Source: Candidatus Gastranaerophilales bacterium (GTDB lineage Bacteria; Cyanobacteriota; Vampirovibrionia; Gastranaerophilales; Gastranaerophilaceae). From it: a stretch of 64,000 nt of DNA. This document shows, piece after piece, positions 8,115 to 16,276 of the stretch. The stretch lies in the NCBI GenBank assembly GCA_944323935.1, contig CALUUJ010000009.1, forward strand, positions 1-64,000. Direction: 5' to 3'. The position numbers and the translations under genes are program-made. How positions within the stretch are numbered: the first letter of the stretch is position 1; every line of letters begins with the position of its first letter. The notes beneath the pieces were generated by a model. It worked only from the letters and a program-made list of their open reading frames with translations, did no database searches and had not been told where the DNA came from.

Positions 8115-9986
8115 ATGTTTAAGTATGACGTAATAGTAGTAGGTGCGGGACACGCAGGATGTGAAGCAGCAATGGCAACAGCAAAGCTTGGGGCTAAAAC
8201 GTTGCTTGCTTCTTTAAATTTGGATAATATTGCATTAATGCCTTGTAACCCTGCAATAGGTGGACCTGCAAAATCTTGTTTGGTTAGAGAGATTGATGCC
8301 CTTGGCGGAATAATGGCTATTGCAACTGATGCGACTTATATGCAGCTTAAAACATTAAATTCTTCAAAAGGACCTGCGGTTAGAGCTTTAAGAGCTCAAT
8401 CAGACAAAAAAGAATATATGCGTTTTGTCAGAAGTTTACTTGAAAGTGAAAGTAATCTATCTTTAAAACAATGTACAATGTCAGAACTTTTAGTTGAAAA
8501 TGATGAAGTAAAAGGACTAAAGGACGAATTTGGACAGGAATATTATGCACCTGTCGTAATTTTGACAACAGGAACTTCATTAGAAGCAAGAATATGGGTC
8601 GGTCTTCAATATTTAGAATTTGGCAGACTCGGTGAAGCAAGTGCAAAAGGACTTTCTCCTTCACTAAAGAAACTTGGGTTTAAAATCGGACGTCTAAAAA
8701 CAGGAACGCCTGCAAGAGTTGATGCAAGAACTATTGATTTTTCACAAATGATTAAACAACCGGGAGACAAAAATCCGTCATTTTTCTCTTTTCTTCCCAA
8801 TAGACCGATTAGAGAACAATATCCTTGTTATTTGACAAGAACAACAGCAAAAACGCATGAAATTATAAAAAATAATTTGGATAAATCACCATTATATTCG
8901 GGATTAATTCATGGAATCGGTCCAAGATATTGTCCTTCTATAGAAGATAAAGTTATAAGATTTGCACATAATCCGTCTCATCATATTTTTATTGAACCTG
9001 AAGGTAAAAACACTTATGAAATGTATGTCCAGGGTTTTTCTACAAGTCTTCCTGCATCTGTACAAATACAAATGCTACAATCCTTGCCGGGATTAGAAAA
9101 TGTACACGTTATGAAACCTGCTTATGCAGTAGAGTATGATTACATGCCTGCGGTTCAACTTACACATTCACTTATGACAAAAAAAGTCAAAGGGCTATTT
9201 TGTGCAGGGCAAATAAACGGAACATCAGGTTATGAAGAAGCTGCAGCTCAAGGATTATTAGCAGGTATTAATGCTATAAAGTATCTCCAAAATAAAGAAA
9301 TGATAACTCTCTCAAGAGAATCATCATACCTTGGAACATTAGTTGATGATTTAGTTACAAAAGATATTGATGAACCATATAGAATGTTGACTTCAAGATC
9401 TGAATACAGATTACTTTTAAGACAAGATAATGCTGATGAAAGATTGACCAAAATAGGATATGAATCAGGTTTGATTGATGAACAAAGATATCAAGATTTC
9501 TTAAAAAAACAAGAAACTATTGAAAATGAAATTCTAAGATTAATGACTGAAAAAATCTCACCATCTGAAAAAGTAAACAATATTCTTTCAAAATACGGTG
9601 AACATATTGATAAGGGAATGAAACTTGCAGAATTAATTAAAAGACCTAATGTTACATATGAAACTTTGATTGAAGCAGATGAAAATACTCGTAAGTTAGC
9701 ATTAACTCGTGATGTTTATGAACAGGTTGAAGTAAAAATCAAATATGAAGGATATATAAAACGGCAAATTCAACAAGTTAGTATGTCTGACAAACTTGAA
9801 AAAATAAGAATCCCATCTGATATTGACTATAACAAAATTCAACATATTTCTACAGAAACAAGGGATAAACTGGCTAAAATAAGACCAATTACACTAGGTC
9901 AAGCTTCAAGAATAGGCGGGGTTAAGCCTGCAGACATTTCTGTCTTGATGGTTATGATTGAAACCCATCAATTGAGAACAAAATAA
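8115..9986 (+). CDS. mnmG: tRNA uridine-5-carboxymethylaminomethyl synthesis enzyme MnmG
   Basis: 623 residues, the standard length. MnmG and MnmE together install the (carboxymethyl)aminomethyl group on U34 of several tRNAs, using FAD and folate. Visible are the N-terminal dinucleotide-binding motif VGAGHAGCEA, the family blocks RLKTGTPARVDARTIDF and YCPSIEDKVIRFA, the TSRSEYRLLLRQDNADERL block, and the C-terminal helical domain ending near GGVKPADISVLM. mnmE is not in the window. The gene stands alone and converges on an MCE gene 2 nt away. The start shows the leaderless layout. Confidence 0.97.
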   Translation: MFKYDVIVVGAGHAGCEAAMATAKLGAKTLLASLNLDNIALMPCNPAIGGPAKSCLVREIDALGGIMAIATDATYMQLKTLNSSKGPAVRALRAQSDKKEYMRFVRSLLESESNLSLKQCTMSELLVENDEVKGLKDEFGQEYYAPVVILTTGTSLEARIWVGLQYLEFGRLGEASAKGLSPSLKKLGFKIGRLKTGTPARVDARTIDFSQMIKQPGDKNPSFFSFLPNRPIREQYPCYLTRTTAKTHEIIKNNLDKSPLYSGLIHGIGPRYCPSIEDKVIRFAHNPSHHIFIEPEGKNTYEMYVQGFSTSLPASVQIQMLQSLPGLENVHVMKPAYAVEYDYMPAVQLTHSLMTKKVKGLFCAGQINGTSGYEEAAAQGLLAGINAIKYLQNKEMITLSRESSYLGTLVDDLVTKDIDEPYRMLTSRSEYRLLLRQDNADERLTKIGYESGLIDEQRYQDFLKKQETIENEILRLMTEKISPSEKVNNILSKYGEHIDKGMKLAELIKRPNVTYETLIEADENTRKLALTRDVYEQVEVKIKYEGYIKRQIQQVSMSDKLEKIRIPSDIDYNKIQHISTETRDKLAKIRPITLGQASRIGGVKPADISVLMVMIETHQLRTK

Positions 9987-9988
9987 AT

Positions 9989-10852
9989 CTATTCATTATC
10001 TTCTGAAATTGGTCGACCAAAAAGTACTTTTCCGAGTCCTCTTTTCTTCTTTAGAGTATTTTTTATACCGTCTGATATTTCATTGACATTTTTTACAGTA
10101 GAATTTGTTTCACATAAAACAGAATTGACCATTGGCATTGTTTTAGTATCAATATCTACAGTTATATCATTTAAACTTTCGGTTATTTTTAATATGTTTT
10201 GAGTTGTTTCTTCAATATTATCAATAGAGTTTTTCATTGTTTTTTCATCCAAACTCTTATTTAAACTTGCAGACATTTTTTCTAAATTTGTTGTAGTTTT
10301 TGCAAGATTATCAGCAGCTAAGTTTATATCCCCTCTAATTTCCGTAATTATTTCATTAACCTGTAAAAAAATATCCCCAAGATTTTTCACTGTGACATTT
10401 GCAGTTTCCATTAAATTTGTAGCATCATCAATTATTACATCAAATCCATCATCTCCAAAGGAGTCATTAATTAAACTGTTCAAATCTCTTGTTGATGTAC
10501 CTTTTATTATTTGCCTATTGGCAATTCTTTTAACGGATGGTTCTTCAGGCACTATAATATTAAGATAAGCGGCAGTTTTTGTTCTTTTTATTTTTGCTGT
10601 TATATTTGCGGGCAAGTTAATATTATATGGAAATAACCTCATTTCAATGAAAGTATTCTGATAATTTCTATCCGGATATATTTTTACAGTTCTACCAACC
10701 CTAAATCCTTTATAGTATACATTCATTTGCTTTTCAATTGGTTCAAGCTCATCAAATTTAACTATCACACTGACATGTGTATACTTATCGTATAAAAGAT
10801 ATCCGATTAAACAAAATGTTAAAATTACTATTACTGTATATATTTTATTCAT
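9989..10852 (-). CDS. MCE/MlaD-like lipid-transport protein
   Basis: 287 residues. A single N-terminal transmembrane anchor (about 5-22) is followed by one MCE domain (about 30-115). The MCE domain has the typical start 'VIVKFDELEPI' and 'VYYKGFRVGRTVKI'. A long helical region (140-270) is rich in Asn/Thr/Asp and probably forms a coiled coil, as in proteins that thread lipids across the periplasm. MCE proteins normally work with an MlaE permease and an MlaF ATPase. Neither is next to it here, so it is an orphan or its partners lie elsewhere. It supports an outer-membrane envelope. 51 nt downstream of the SDR gene and possibly co-transcribed. Confidence 0.8.
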   Translation of the reverse strand: MNKIYTVIVILTFCLIGYLLYDKYTHVSVIVKFDELEPIEKQMNVYYKGFRVGRTVKIYPDRNYQNTFIEMRLFPYNINLPANITAKIKRTKTAAYLNIIVPEEPSVKRIANRQIIKGTSTRDLNSLINDSFGDDGFDVIIDDATNLMETANVTVKNLGDIFLQVNEIITEIRGDINLAADNLAKTTTNLEKMSASLNKSLDEKTMKNSIDNIEETTQNILKITESLNDITVDIDTKTMPMVNSVLCETNSTVKNVNEISDGIKNTLKKKRGLGKVLFGRPISEDNE

Positions 10853-10903
10853 AATAAAATCAAACTAAATTATTATGTTTATAACAATAACCCAATTGTA
10901 TAT

Positions 10904-11740
10904 TTATATTTTACCCAATCGGAATTTAATCAATTTATTTATAATATCTTGAGGAAGTTTTGAAATTATATCAGCCAAAACGGCTTGTATTCCTACATTA
11001 TATGTTGATTTTGGATTCTTTGCATTAATAATTTCTATAATCTTATCAACTACAACATATATTTCTATACCTTTATTATTATTTTCCAAGGCATTTTTTT
11101 CCAAAAAAATTAATTCTTTTAAATATTTCTCTTTAGCAATTTCATTAGTATTTTCAAAAGATTCTCTTGTTGATTTAACTGATTTATTCCAAATCGGAGT
11201 TTTAATTGCCGCAGGTTTTACAGATATTACTTTTATATTATTTTTATTTTCTACAGCAAAACTGTTAAATAAAATATCCATAGCTCTTTTTGAAGCACAA
11301 TAAGGTGATATATATGGGAATATACCTGTTGAAGCCATAGAACTAATATTTATTATTCTTCCGTTATTTAATAAAGGAAGAAATTTTTGTAAAACTAAAA
11401 AAGCACCGAATGTATTAATATCAAATTGTTCTTTTAATCTTTTTATATCGAGTAATTCAACTGGCCCTGCAACTACAATACCTGCATTATTAATCAATAC
11501 ATCAATTTTATCGGTATGCTTCATAACAAACCAAAAAGCTTTATCAATACTGGATTGATTTGCAACATCTAAATATACACCTTGTATATTTTTACTAAGC
11601 TTTTCAATTTCAATTTTATCAACTTTTCTTCTTATACCGGCAAATACTTTATGACCTTCTTTTGCAAGCCTTATAGCTGTTTCTCTACCAATACCGGAAG
11701 AAGCTCCGGTTATTAAAATTGTTTTTATTTTTTTATTCAT
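10904..11740 (-). CDS. Short-chain dehydrogenase/reductase
   Basis: 278 residues, classical SDR layout. It has the cofactor motif TGASSGIGRETA near the N-terminus, the NNAG structural motif, a catalytic Ser in INISSMAS, and YCASKRA carrying the Tyr-x-x-x-Lys pair. An Arg-rich patch after the first strand (GIRRKVDK) hints at NADPH preference (inference). The substrate is unknown. The C-terminal region is Lys/Ile-rich like other genes here. It is divergent from yraN with only 41 nt between the start codons. Confidence 0.85.
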   Translation of the reverse strand: MNKKIKTILITGASSGIGRETAIRLAKEGHKVFAGIRRKVDKIEIEKLSKNIQGVYLDVANQSSIDKAFWFVMKHTDKIDVLINNAGIVVAGPVELLDIKRLKEQFDINTFGAFLVLQKFLPLLNNGRIINISSMASTGIFPYISPYCASKRAMDILFNSFAVENKNNIKVISVKPAAIKTPIWNKSVKSTRESFENTNEIAKEKYLKELIFLEKNALENNNKGIEIYVVVDKIIEIINAKNPKSTYNVGIQAVLADIISKLPQDIINKLIKFRLGKI

Positions 11741-11769
11741 AACAAGTAATTTTTATCACAAACTTTTGA

Positions 11770-11775
11770 TATAAT
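11770..11775 (+). promoter_or_regulatory. -10 box, predicted leaderless yraN transcript
   Basis: TATAAT lies 6 nt before the ATG of yraN, without a Shine-Dalgarno. It is the same spacing as at mnmG, lysR, ribF and the WG-repeat gene. Confidence 0.5.
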
Positions 11776-11781
11776 CAAACT

Positions 11782-12147
11782 ATGAATTTGAAAAATAATA
11801 TAGATAATGGAAAGAAAGGTGAAGATATTGCAAAAAAATATCTTCAAGATTTAGGTTATAAAATTATTGAAACAAATTGGCACTATTCTAAAAATGCTGA
11901 GATTGATATCATAGCTGAAGACAATAAAACTTTAGTTTTTGTTGAAGTTAAAACTAGAACTACTCTAAATTATGGACATCCCTTTGAAGCGATCAATCAA
12001 AAAAAAATTGAAAAAATCAATATTGCAATTACTGCTTATCTTCAACTATCAGAAAAAAGATATAATTCGTTGAGATTTGACGGCATAGCAATAATTGGGC
12101 TAAAAAACCCAACTATTGAACATTTAAAAAATCTTGGTCAATTTTAA
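11782..12147 (+). CDS. YraN-family (UPF0102) endonuclease-like protein
   Basis: 121 residues, typical length. It has the N-terminal GKKGEDIAKKYLQDLGYKII block. The PD-(D/E)xK nuclease-like core follows: AEIDIIAED and then LVFVEVKTRT, with the acid and E-x-K positions intact. The RxDxIxI-type C-terminal strand is also present (RFDGIAIIG). The family is a Holliday-junction-resolvase-like fold of unproven function. Its stop codon overlaps that of the convergent surE gene, the shared TTAA serving both. Confidence 0.88.
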   Translation: MNLKNNIDNGKKGEDIAKKYLQDLGYKIIETNWHYSKNAEIDIIAEDNKTLVFVEVKTRTTLNYGHPFEAINQKKIEKINIAITAYLQLSEKRYNSLRFDGIAIIGLKNPTIEHLKNLGQF

Positions 12148-12935
12148 ATCCAATCTGCAATATCATCTGAACATAATTTTTGCTCAAGTTCAGGGCGTAC
12201 TGAATCAAGCGTCATTTCAAATGTAATAGGGGTTACTGAGACTTTGTTCCACCTTAGTGCATTTATATCTGAGTCATCATTTTCACATTGTTTAATTAAT
12301 TCACCAGCCATCCAGTAATATACTTTACCTCTAGGGTCAACTCTTTTATCATATTCATCGGTGAACATCTTACCGCCCAATCTGGTAATTGCTATACCGG
12401 CTAAGTCTTCAGGCATTAAACCGGGGACATTAACATTCAAAATTGTTTTAGGCGGGAATTTATAATCTTTTATTTTATTTACAAACTTACCTACAAATTC
12501 TGCAACATTTTTGAATAATTCAGGTTCAGAGCTCATACTAGCCAATGATACTGCTATACTAGGATATCCCATCATAGCTCCTTCCATAGCACAACTTACT
12601 GTGCCGGAATATAATATGTCAGAACCTAAATTCGGACCATGGTTTATCCCGGAAATAATCAAATCAGGTTTTTCTTCATCACTTAGAATTGCATTTATAC
12701 CTATTTTTACACAATCTCCCGGAGTACCGCTTGTAATCCAAATTCTCTTTGCGCCGAATTTCGAATCTAACTCTTCAACTCTTATGGGCGTATGCAGTGT
12801 TAAAGAATGACCTGCTGCACTTCTTTCTCTATCAGGTGCAATAACATATACTTCATGTTCTTTACTTAATGCCGAAGTTAAAGCTTTTATACCTTCAGCC
12901 ATTACACCATCATCATTAGATAACAAAATTTTCAT
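12144..12935 (-). CDS. surE: 5'/3'-nucleotidase SurE
   Basis: 263 residues. The N-terminal MKILLSNDDGV carries the metal-binding Asp pair, followed by the Ser-containing AAGHSLT block. SGINHGPNLGSDILYSGTV supplies the conserved Asn. SurE hydrolyses nucleoside monophosphates and short polyphosphate and is cytosolic. A strong AAGGGG site lies before the ATG. It sits 54 nt downstream of aroB and may be the last gene of the aroC-aroK-aroB transcript. Confidence 0.95.
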   Translation of the reverse strand: MKILLSNDDGVMAEGIKALTSALSKEHEVYVIAPDRERSAAGHSLTLHTPIRVEELDSKFGAKRIWITSGTPGDCVKIGINAILSDEEKPDLIISGINHGPNLGSDILYSGTVSCAMEGAMMGYPSIAVSLASMSSEPELFKNVAEFVGKFVNKIKDYKFPPKTILNVNVPGLMPEDLAGIAITRLGGKMFTDEYDKRVDPRGKVYYWMAGELIKQCENDDSDINALRWNKVSVTPITFEMTLDSVRPELEQKLCSDDIADWI

Positions 12936-12989
12936 ATAGACCCCTTTTGCAACACTTGTGAACTTTTTATAATTTTAACTTTACATTTA

Positions 12990-14075
12990 TTAAATACCCT
13001 GTAATATAAGTTTTTTATCAATATTATTTTCTATTTCAACTTCTTTTCTATTCTTTGGCATTACAAACACAATCGATTGATTTGAGACCTTTTTATCTGA
13101 TTTCATTGCATCATAGAACTTTTCTCTATCAGGAGTAAAATCTAAACTTGTTACTAAATCATATTCTTTTATTAAAGATATTGCATCCTTATAATATTCC
13201 TCTGAAATTTTACCCATAGATAACGCTAAATCGAAAATTAATTTCATACCGATTGAAACAGCTTCACCATGAGTATATTTTTCATAATTAGTAATATTTT
13301 CAATCGCATGGGCATATGTATGTCCAAAGTTTAATATTGCTCTTAAGCCTTTTTCCTTTTCATCTTGATTTACAACTGCACTTTTTAATTTGCAGCATAT
13401 TGTAATTAATTCTTTTAAAGCTTTAGTATCTCTTTTACATATTTTTTCTTTATTTTCTTTTAAAAACTCATAAAAATTATAATTTTCTTCAGCATTGCAA
13501 GTTTTTTCAATAAAAGCATACTTTATAACTTCACTTAGTCCTGTTTTAAATTGCCTTTCATCCAATGTTTTAAGTACATTAGTATCAGATAAAACAAGTT
13601 TAGGTTGATAAAAAGCACCAAGCATATTTTTACCGAGTTTATGATTAACAGCAACTTTACCACCAACAGATGAATCAACCTGAGCTAATAATGTTGTCGG
13701 GATTTGTATAAAATCAATGCCACGTTGATATATTGCAGCAGCAAAACCGGCCATATCTCCTATTACACCACCACCTAATGCAATTATTGCATCTTTTCTT
13801 TCTAATTTTATTTCTAATGCTTTATCTAAAATTTTATTTAGATATTCCATTGATTTATATACTTCTCCATCAGGGAGTACTACAAATTCCGAGTTATCAT
13901 TTCTAAGATATTCGCCATAAAGATTAAAAATTTTATCATTAGTAACAACAAGAAACTTTTTAGCACTTGTATATTTTAAAATATATTCATAGGCTTTTTC
14001 CAAAATATTTTCTTCTATTATAATCGGATATGAACTTTCCTTTGTTGCCTTTATTCTAACATTTAACACAGTCAT
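12990..14075 (-). CDS. aroB: 3-dehydroquinate synthase
   Basis: 361 residues. Cyclises DAHP to 3-dehydroquinate, the second step of the shikimate pathway, with NAD and a metal ion. Visible are the NAD site GGGVIGDMAGFAAA, IQIPTTLLAQVDSSVGGKVAVN, LNFGHTYAHAIE with zinc-ligand histidines, and HGEAVSIGM. The start overlaps the end of aroK by 20 nt, which implies translational coupling. Confidence 0.96.
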   Translation of the reverse strand: MTVLNVRIKATKESSYPIIIEENILEKAYEYILKYTSAKKFLVVTNDKIFNLYGEYLRNDNSEFVVLPDGEVYKSMEYLNKILDKALEIKLERKDAIIALGGGVIGDMAGFAAAIYQRGIDFIQIPTTLLAQVDSSVGGKVAVNHKLGKNMLGAFYQPKLVLSDTNVLKTLDERQFKTGLSEVIKYAFIEKTCNAEENYNFYEFLKENKEKICKRDTKALKELITICCKLKSAVVNQDEKEKGLRAILNFGHTYAHAIENITNYEKYTHGEAVSIGMKLIFDLALSMGKISEEYYKDAISLIKEYDLVTSLDFTPDREKFYDAMKSDKKVSNQSIVFVMPKNRKEVEIENNIDKKLILQGI

Positions 14076-14568
14076 TTATTATTCCTATAATTTCATTTGC
14101 TATTTCAATCGGTGATTTATCATCTGTAACAATTATATATTGTGCTTTCTCATATTGAGAAATTCGTTCTTGAAGTATAGTTTTTATTTTATCTTTCATA
14201 TTTTCAACATTTAAAAGAGGTCTTTCTTTATTATTCTTTATTCTTTCAAAAAGAATATCAGGATTAGCCTTTAGATAAAAAACAATTGATTTTTCTTTTA
14301 ATAAAGATAAATTTTCGTCTGACTTAATAATGCCACCACCTGTTGAAATAATTTGATTATTAAAATTTAAGACATTTTTTAAAGTAGCAGTTTCCATTTT
14401 TCTAAAATAAGTTTCACCTTTTTGGGCAAAAATTTGATTGATGGATGCTTTTTCAGTTTTAATGATTTGTTCATCAGTATCAACAAAAGACATATTTAAG
14501 AGTTTTGCCAAGAGCTCACCAATACATGTTTTTCCGGATCCCATCATTCCTATTAAAGAAATATTCAT
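14056..14568 (-). CDS. aroK: Shikimate kinase
   Basis: 170 residues. Phosphorylates shikimate with ATP. Walker A is GMMGSGKTCIGE, the shikimate-binding DTDEQI follows, ISTGGGII supplies the GGG motif, and ERPLL is the lid-region Arg block. It starts 3 nt after aroC ends and overlaps aroB, so aroC-aroK-aroB form one operon covering three shikimate steps. Confidence 0.95.
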   Translation of the reverse strand: MNISLIGMMGSGKTCIGELLAKLLNMSFVDTDEQIIKTEKASINQIFAQKGETYFRKMETATLKNVLNFNNQIISTGGGIIKSDENLSLLKEKSIVFYLKANPDILFERIKNNKERPLLNVENMKDKIKTILQERISQYEKAQYIIVTDDKSPIEIANEIIGIINDCVKC

Positions 14569-14571
14569 AAA

Positions 14572-15750
14572 CTACCTCTTAGAAACAGTATCAAGATAAT
14601 TTTGATAGTTTATTTTCATTTCATCAATACTATCATGAGAAAATTTTTCAAGCATAGCATCAGCCAAAACAATTGCGACCATGGCCTCTGCAACAACAGC
14701 GCAAGCAGCAACAGCACAAGTATCAGAACGCTCAAAATGAGCCTGAACTGTTTCTTTCTTATCGATAGCAATAGAATTTAAAGGTTTTCGCATTGTGGGA
14801 ATAGCCTTCATTGAAGCTGTAATAACAATATCTTCACCATTTGTTATACCAGACTCAACACCGCCTGCATTATTTGTTTTTCTTACATATTGCCCATTCT
14901 CAATAAAAATTTCATCATGAGTTTTTGAACCTAAAGTTTCAGCGACTTGAGAACCAAGACCTATTTCAACAGACTTTACAGCTTGAATACTCATAACAGC
15001 TTGAGCTAATAAACCATCAATTCTTCTATCCCAATGAACATGGGAACCTAACCCCACAGGAACATTTTTAAATACAATCTTAAAACTTCCGCCTAAAGTA
15101 TCACCTTCAGCTTTTGCTTTATCTATCTCCATTCTCATTTTTTCATAAGCAACTTTATCTGAAGTTCTTAAATCAGAAGATTCAATATCATTTTTAACCG
15201 GAAAAATATCATTAGGAATTTCAGCTTTAACAGAACCAATTTGTGTTACACAAGATAAACCTTCAATATTGAATTCTTTTAAAATACTTTTAGCAACGGC
15301 ACCAACAGCGACTCTTGTAGTTGTTTCTCTTGCACTTGAGCGTTCTAAAATATTTCTGATATCTTTATGGTTATATTTCAAAGCACCGGCTAAATCAGCG
15401 TGACCGGGTCTTACATTTATAATTTTTTTTGATTCAATAAGTTTCAAATTTTCGTCAGTATTATCTACAACTTGACTATTCATGGGAATAATCCAGTTTT
15501 CCCAGTCCTTATTTTCAATTTCTAAACAAATCGGACTACCTATAGATTTACCATGTCTTACCCCTGATAGAATTTTTACAGAATCTTTTTCAATAAGCAT
15601 TCTACCACCGCGACCATAACCAACTTGCCTTCTTGCAAGTTCATTATTAATAAATTCATTATCTATGGTTATACCGGACGGAACACCCTCTATTATTGCA
15701 TTTAAGCACAGACCATGGGATTCGCCGGATGTTAAAAATCTAAAAATCAT
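14572..15750 (-). CDS. aroC: Chorismate synthase
   Basis: 392 residues from the ATG at 15750, the normal length. The open frame extends to 15915, but the extra 55 residues lack family similarity, and AAGG lies directly before this ATG. The enzyme removes phosphate from EPSP to give chorismate and needs reduced FMN. Motifs are RFLTSGESHG at the N-terminus, RRQVGYGRGGRM, RSSARETTTRVA, the HVHWDRRIDGL block, GGVESGITNGEDI and RSDTCAVAA near the C-terminus. First gene of the aroCKB operon. The upstream region has repeated TGTAAC elements. Confidence 0.96.
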   Translation of the reverse strand: MIFRFLTSGESHGLCLNAIIEGVPSGITIDNEFINNELARRQVGYGRGGRMLIEKDSVKILSGVRHGKSIGSPICLEIENKDWENWIIPMNSQVVDNTDENLKLIESKKIINVRPGHADLAGALKYNHKDIRNILERSSARETTTRVAVGAVAKSILKEFNIEGLSCVTQIGSVKAEIPNDIFPVKNDIESSDLRTSDKVAYEKMRMEIDKAKAEGDTLGGSFKIVFKNVPVGLGSHVHWDRRIDGLLAQAVMSIQAVKSVEIGLGSQVAETLGSKTHDEIFIENGQYVRKTNNAGGVESGITNGEDIVITASMKAIPTMRKPLNSIAIDKKETVQAHFERSDTCAVAACAVVAEAMVAIVLADAMLEKFSHDSIDEMKINYQNYLDTVSKR

Positions 15751-15802
15751 ATATAACCTTGTCTTTCTGCTTCCATTATAGATTATATTTTTAAAATAAA
15801 TA

Positions 15803-15877
15803 AGTTTGTTAACTTTGTAACTTTTAATAATTTTAAATTTACATGCTTGTAACAGAATAAAATTACACCTGTAACAG
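15803..15877. promoter_or_regulatory. Repeated TGTAAC elements upstream of aroC
   Basis: TGTAAC occurs at 15816, 15848 and 15870 (the last two as TGTAACAG), spaced 32 and 22 bp, close to whole helical turns. A GTTAAC palindrome lies at 15808. The 16-mer at 15803-15818 recurs exactly at 19754-19769 before the XRE gene. Candidate operators; no regulator is identified. Confidence 0.35.
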
Positions 15878-15915
15878 TATTTTGGGCAAAATCGAATTAT
15901 GAAGGGTTCATGCAC

Positions 15916-16202
15916 CTGTCAAGCACAATTTTATAAAAAGTGTCAAGAATACGTTTGTAAAATATTGTAAAAGTTATTTTCGTCTCTTGTATGTAAGGGC
16001 ATGGACATTTGTAAAATTTAATTAAAAAATATTATCTTGTATGGGGAAGTAATAAGTTTTACTATTTAATAACAAAGAGAAAACAGCTTGCGGAAGGAGT
16101 GATGGCTAAGCTTTCTTATTGGGAGAGAGTGTTGATTTGGGAATATTTAGGTTAGACATTAATAGAAAAATGATTTTAATCGAGCGAGATTGGGGATTTA
16201 TT
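15916..16202 (+). other. Long intergenic stretch with a probable unannotated transcript
   Basis: The gap between aroC and deoB (15751-16276) is the longest in the window without a clear gene. The right part is less AT-rich than the neighbouring spacers and ends in a strong + strand terminator that belongs to no known gene. It contains a hairpin-forming AGCTT...AAGCT pair (about 16085-16114) around a Shine-Dalgarno-like AAGGAG. I could not match it to tmRNA, SRP RNA, RNase P RNA or a riboswitch I know. A small RNA or small-protein mRNA is the simplest reading. Confidence 0.4.
16102..16155 (+). CDS. Possible 17-residue ORF or leader peptide
   Basis: An ATG 2 nt after an AAGGAG site opens a 17-codon frame reading MAKLSYWERVLIWEYLG, ending in TAG. 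It has two Trp and two Tyr codons. It could be a leader peptide, a true small protein, or the remnant of a transposase N-terminus (IS30-type proteins often begin with a similar 'LTxEER' helix). Evidence is only the start context and the following terminator. Confidence 0.25.
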   Translation: MAKLSYWERVLIWEYLG

Positions 16203-16232
16203 AAAAAAGTTCTGTGAACAGAACTTTTTTTT
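16203..16232 (+). terminator. Orphan intrinsic terminator upstream of deoB
   Basis: GTTCTG (16209-16214) pairs with CAGAAC (16219-16224), extended by A/T pairs and followed by eight T. The nearest upstream + strand gene is yraN, 4 kb away, so it probably ends an unannotated transcript. Confidence 0.8.
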
Positions 16233-16276
16233 ATTTGTGAATTGTACTAAAATAATCAAAGTTAAGGGATTTAAAC

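Noticed and set aside
15751..15915. N-terminal extension of aroC to 15915
   Set aside because: The extra 55 residues have no family similarity, and an AAGG site plus the normal length favour the ATG at 15750.
16080..16115. SRP (4.5S) RNA-like GGAAGGAG hairpin
   Set aside because: The tetraloop context lacks the invariant GUCAGG...AGCAGCC flanks, and the stem does not pair as in SRP domain IV.
15951..16202. 6S RNA, RNase P RNA or tmRNA in the aroC-deoB gap
   Set aside because: No closing stem with a central bubble, no GAGGAAAGTC-type P4 signature and no tag frame could be found. Only a terminator and a weak hairpin are present.
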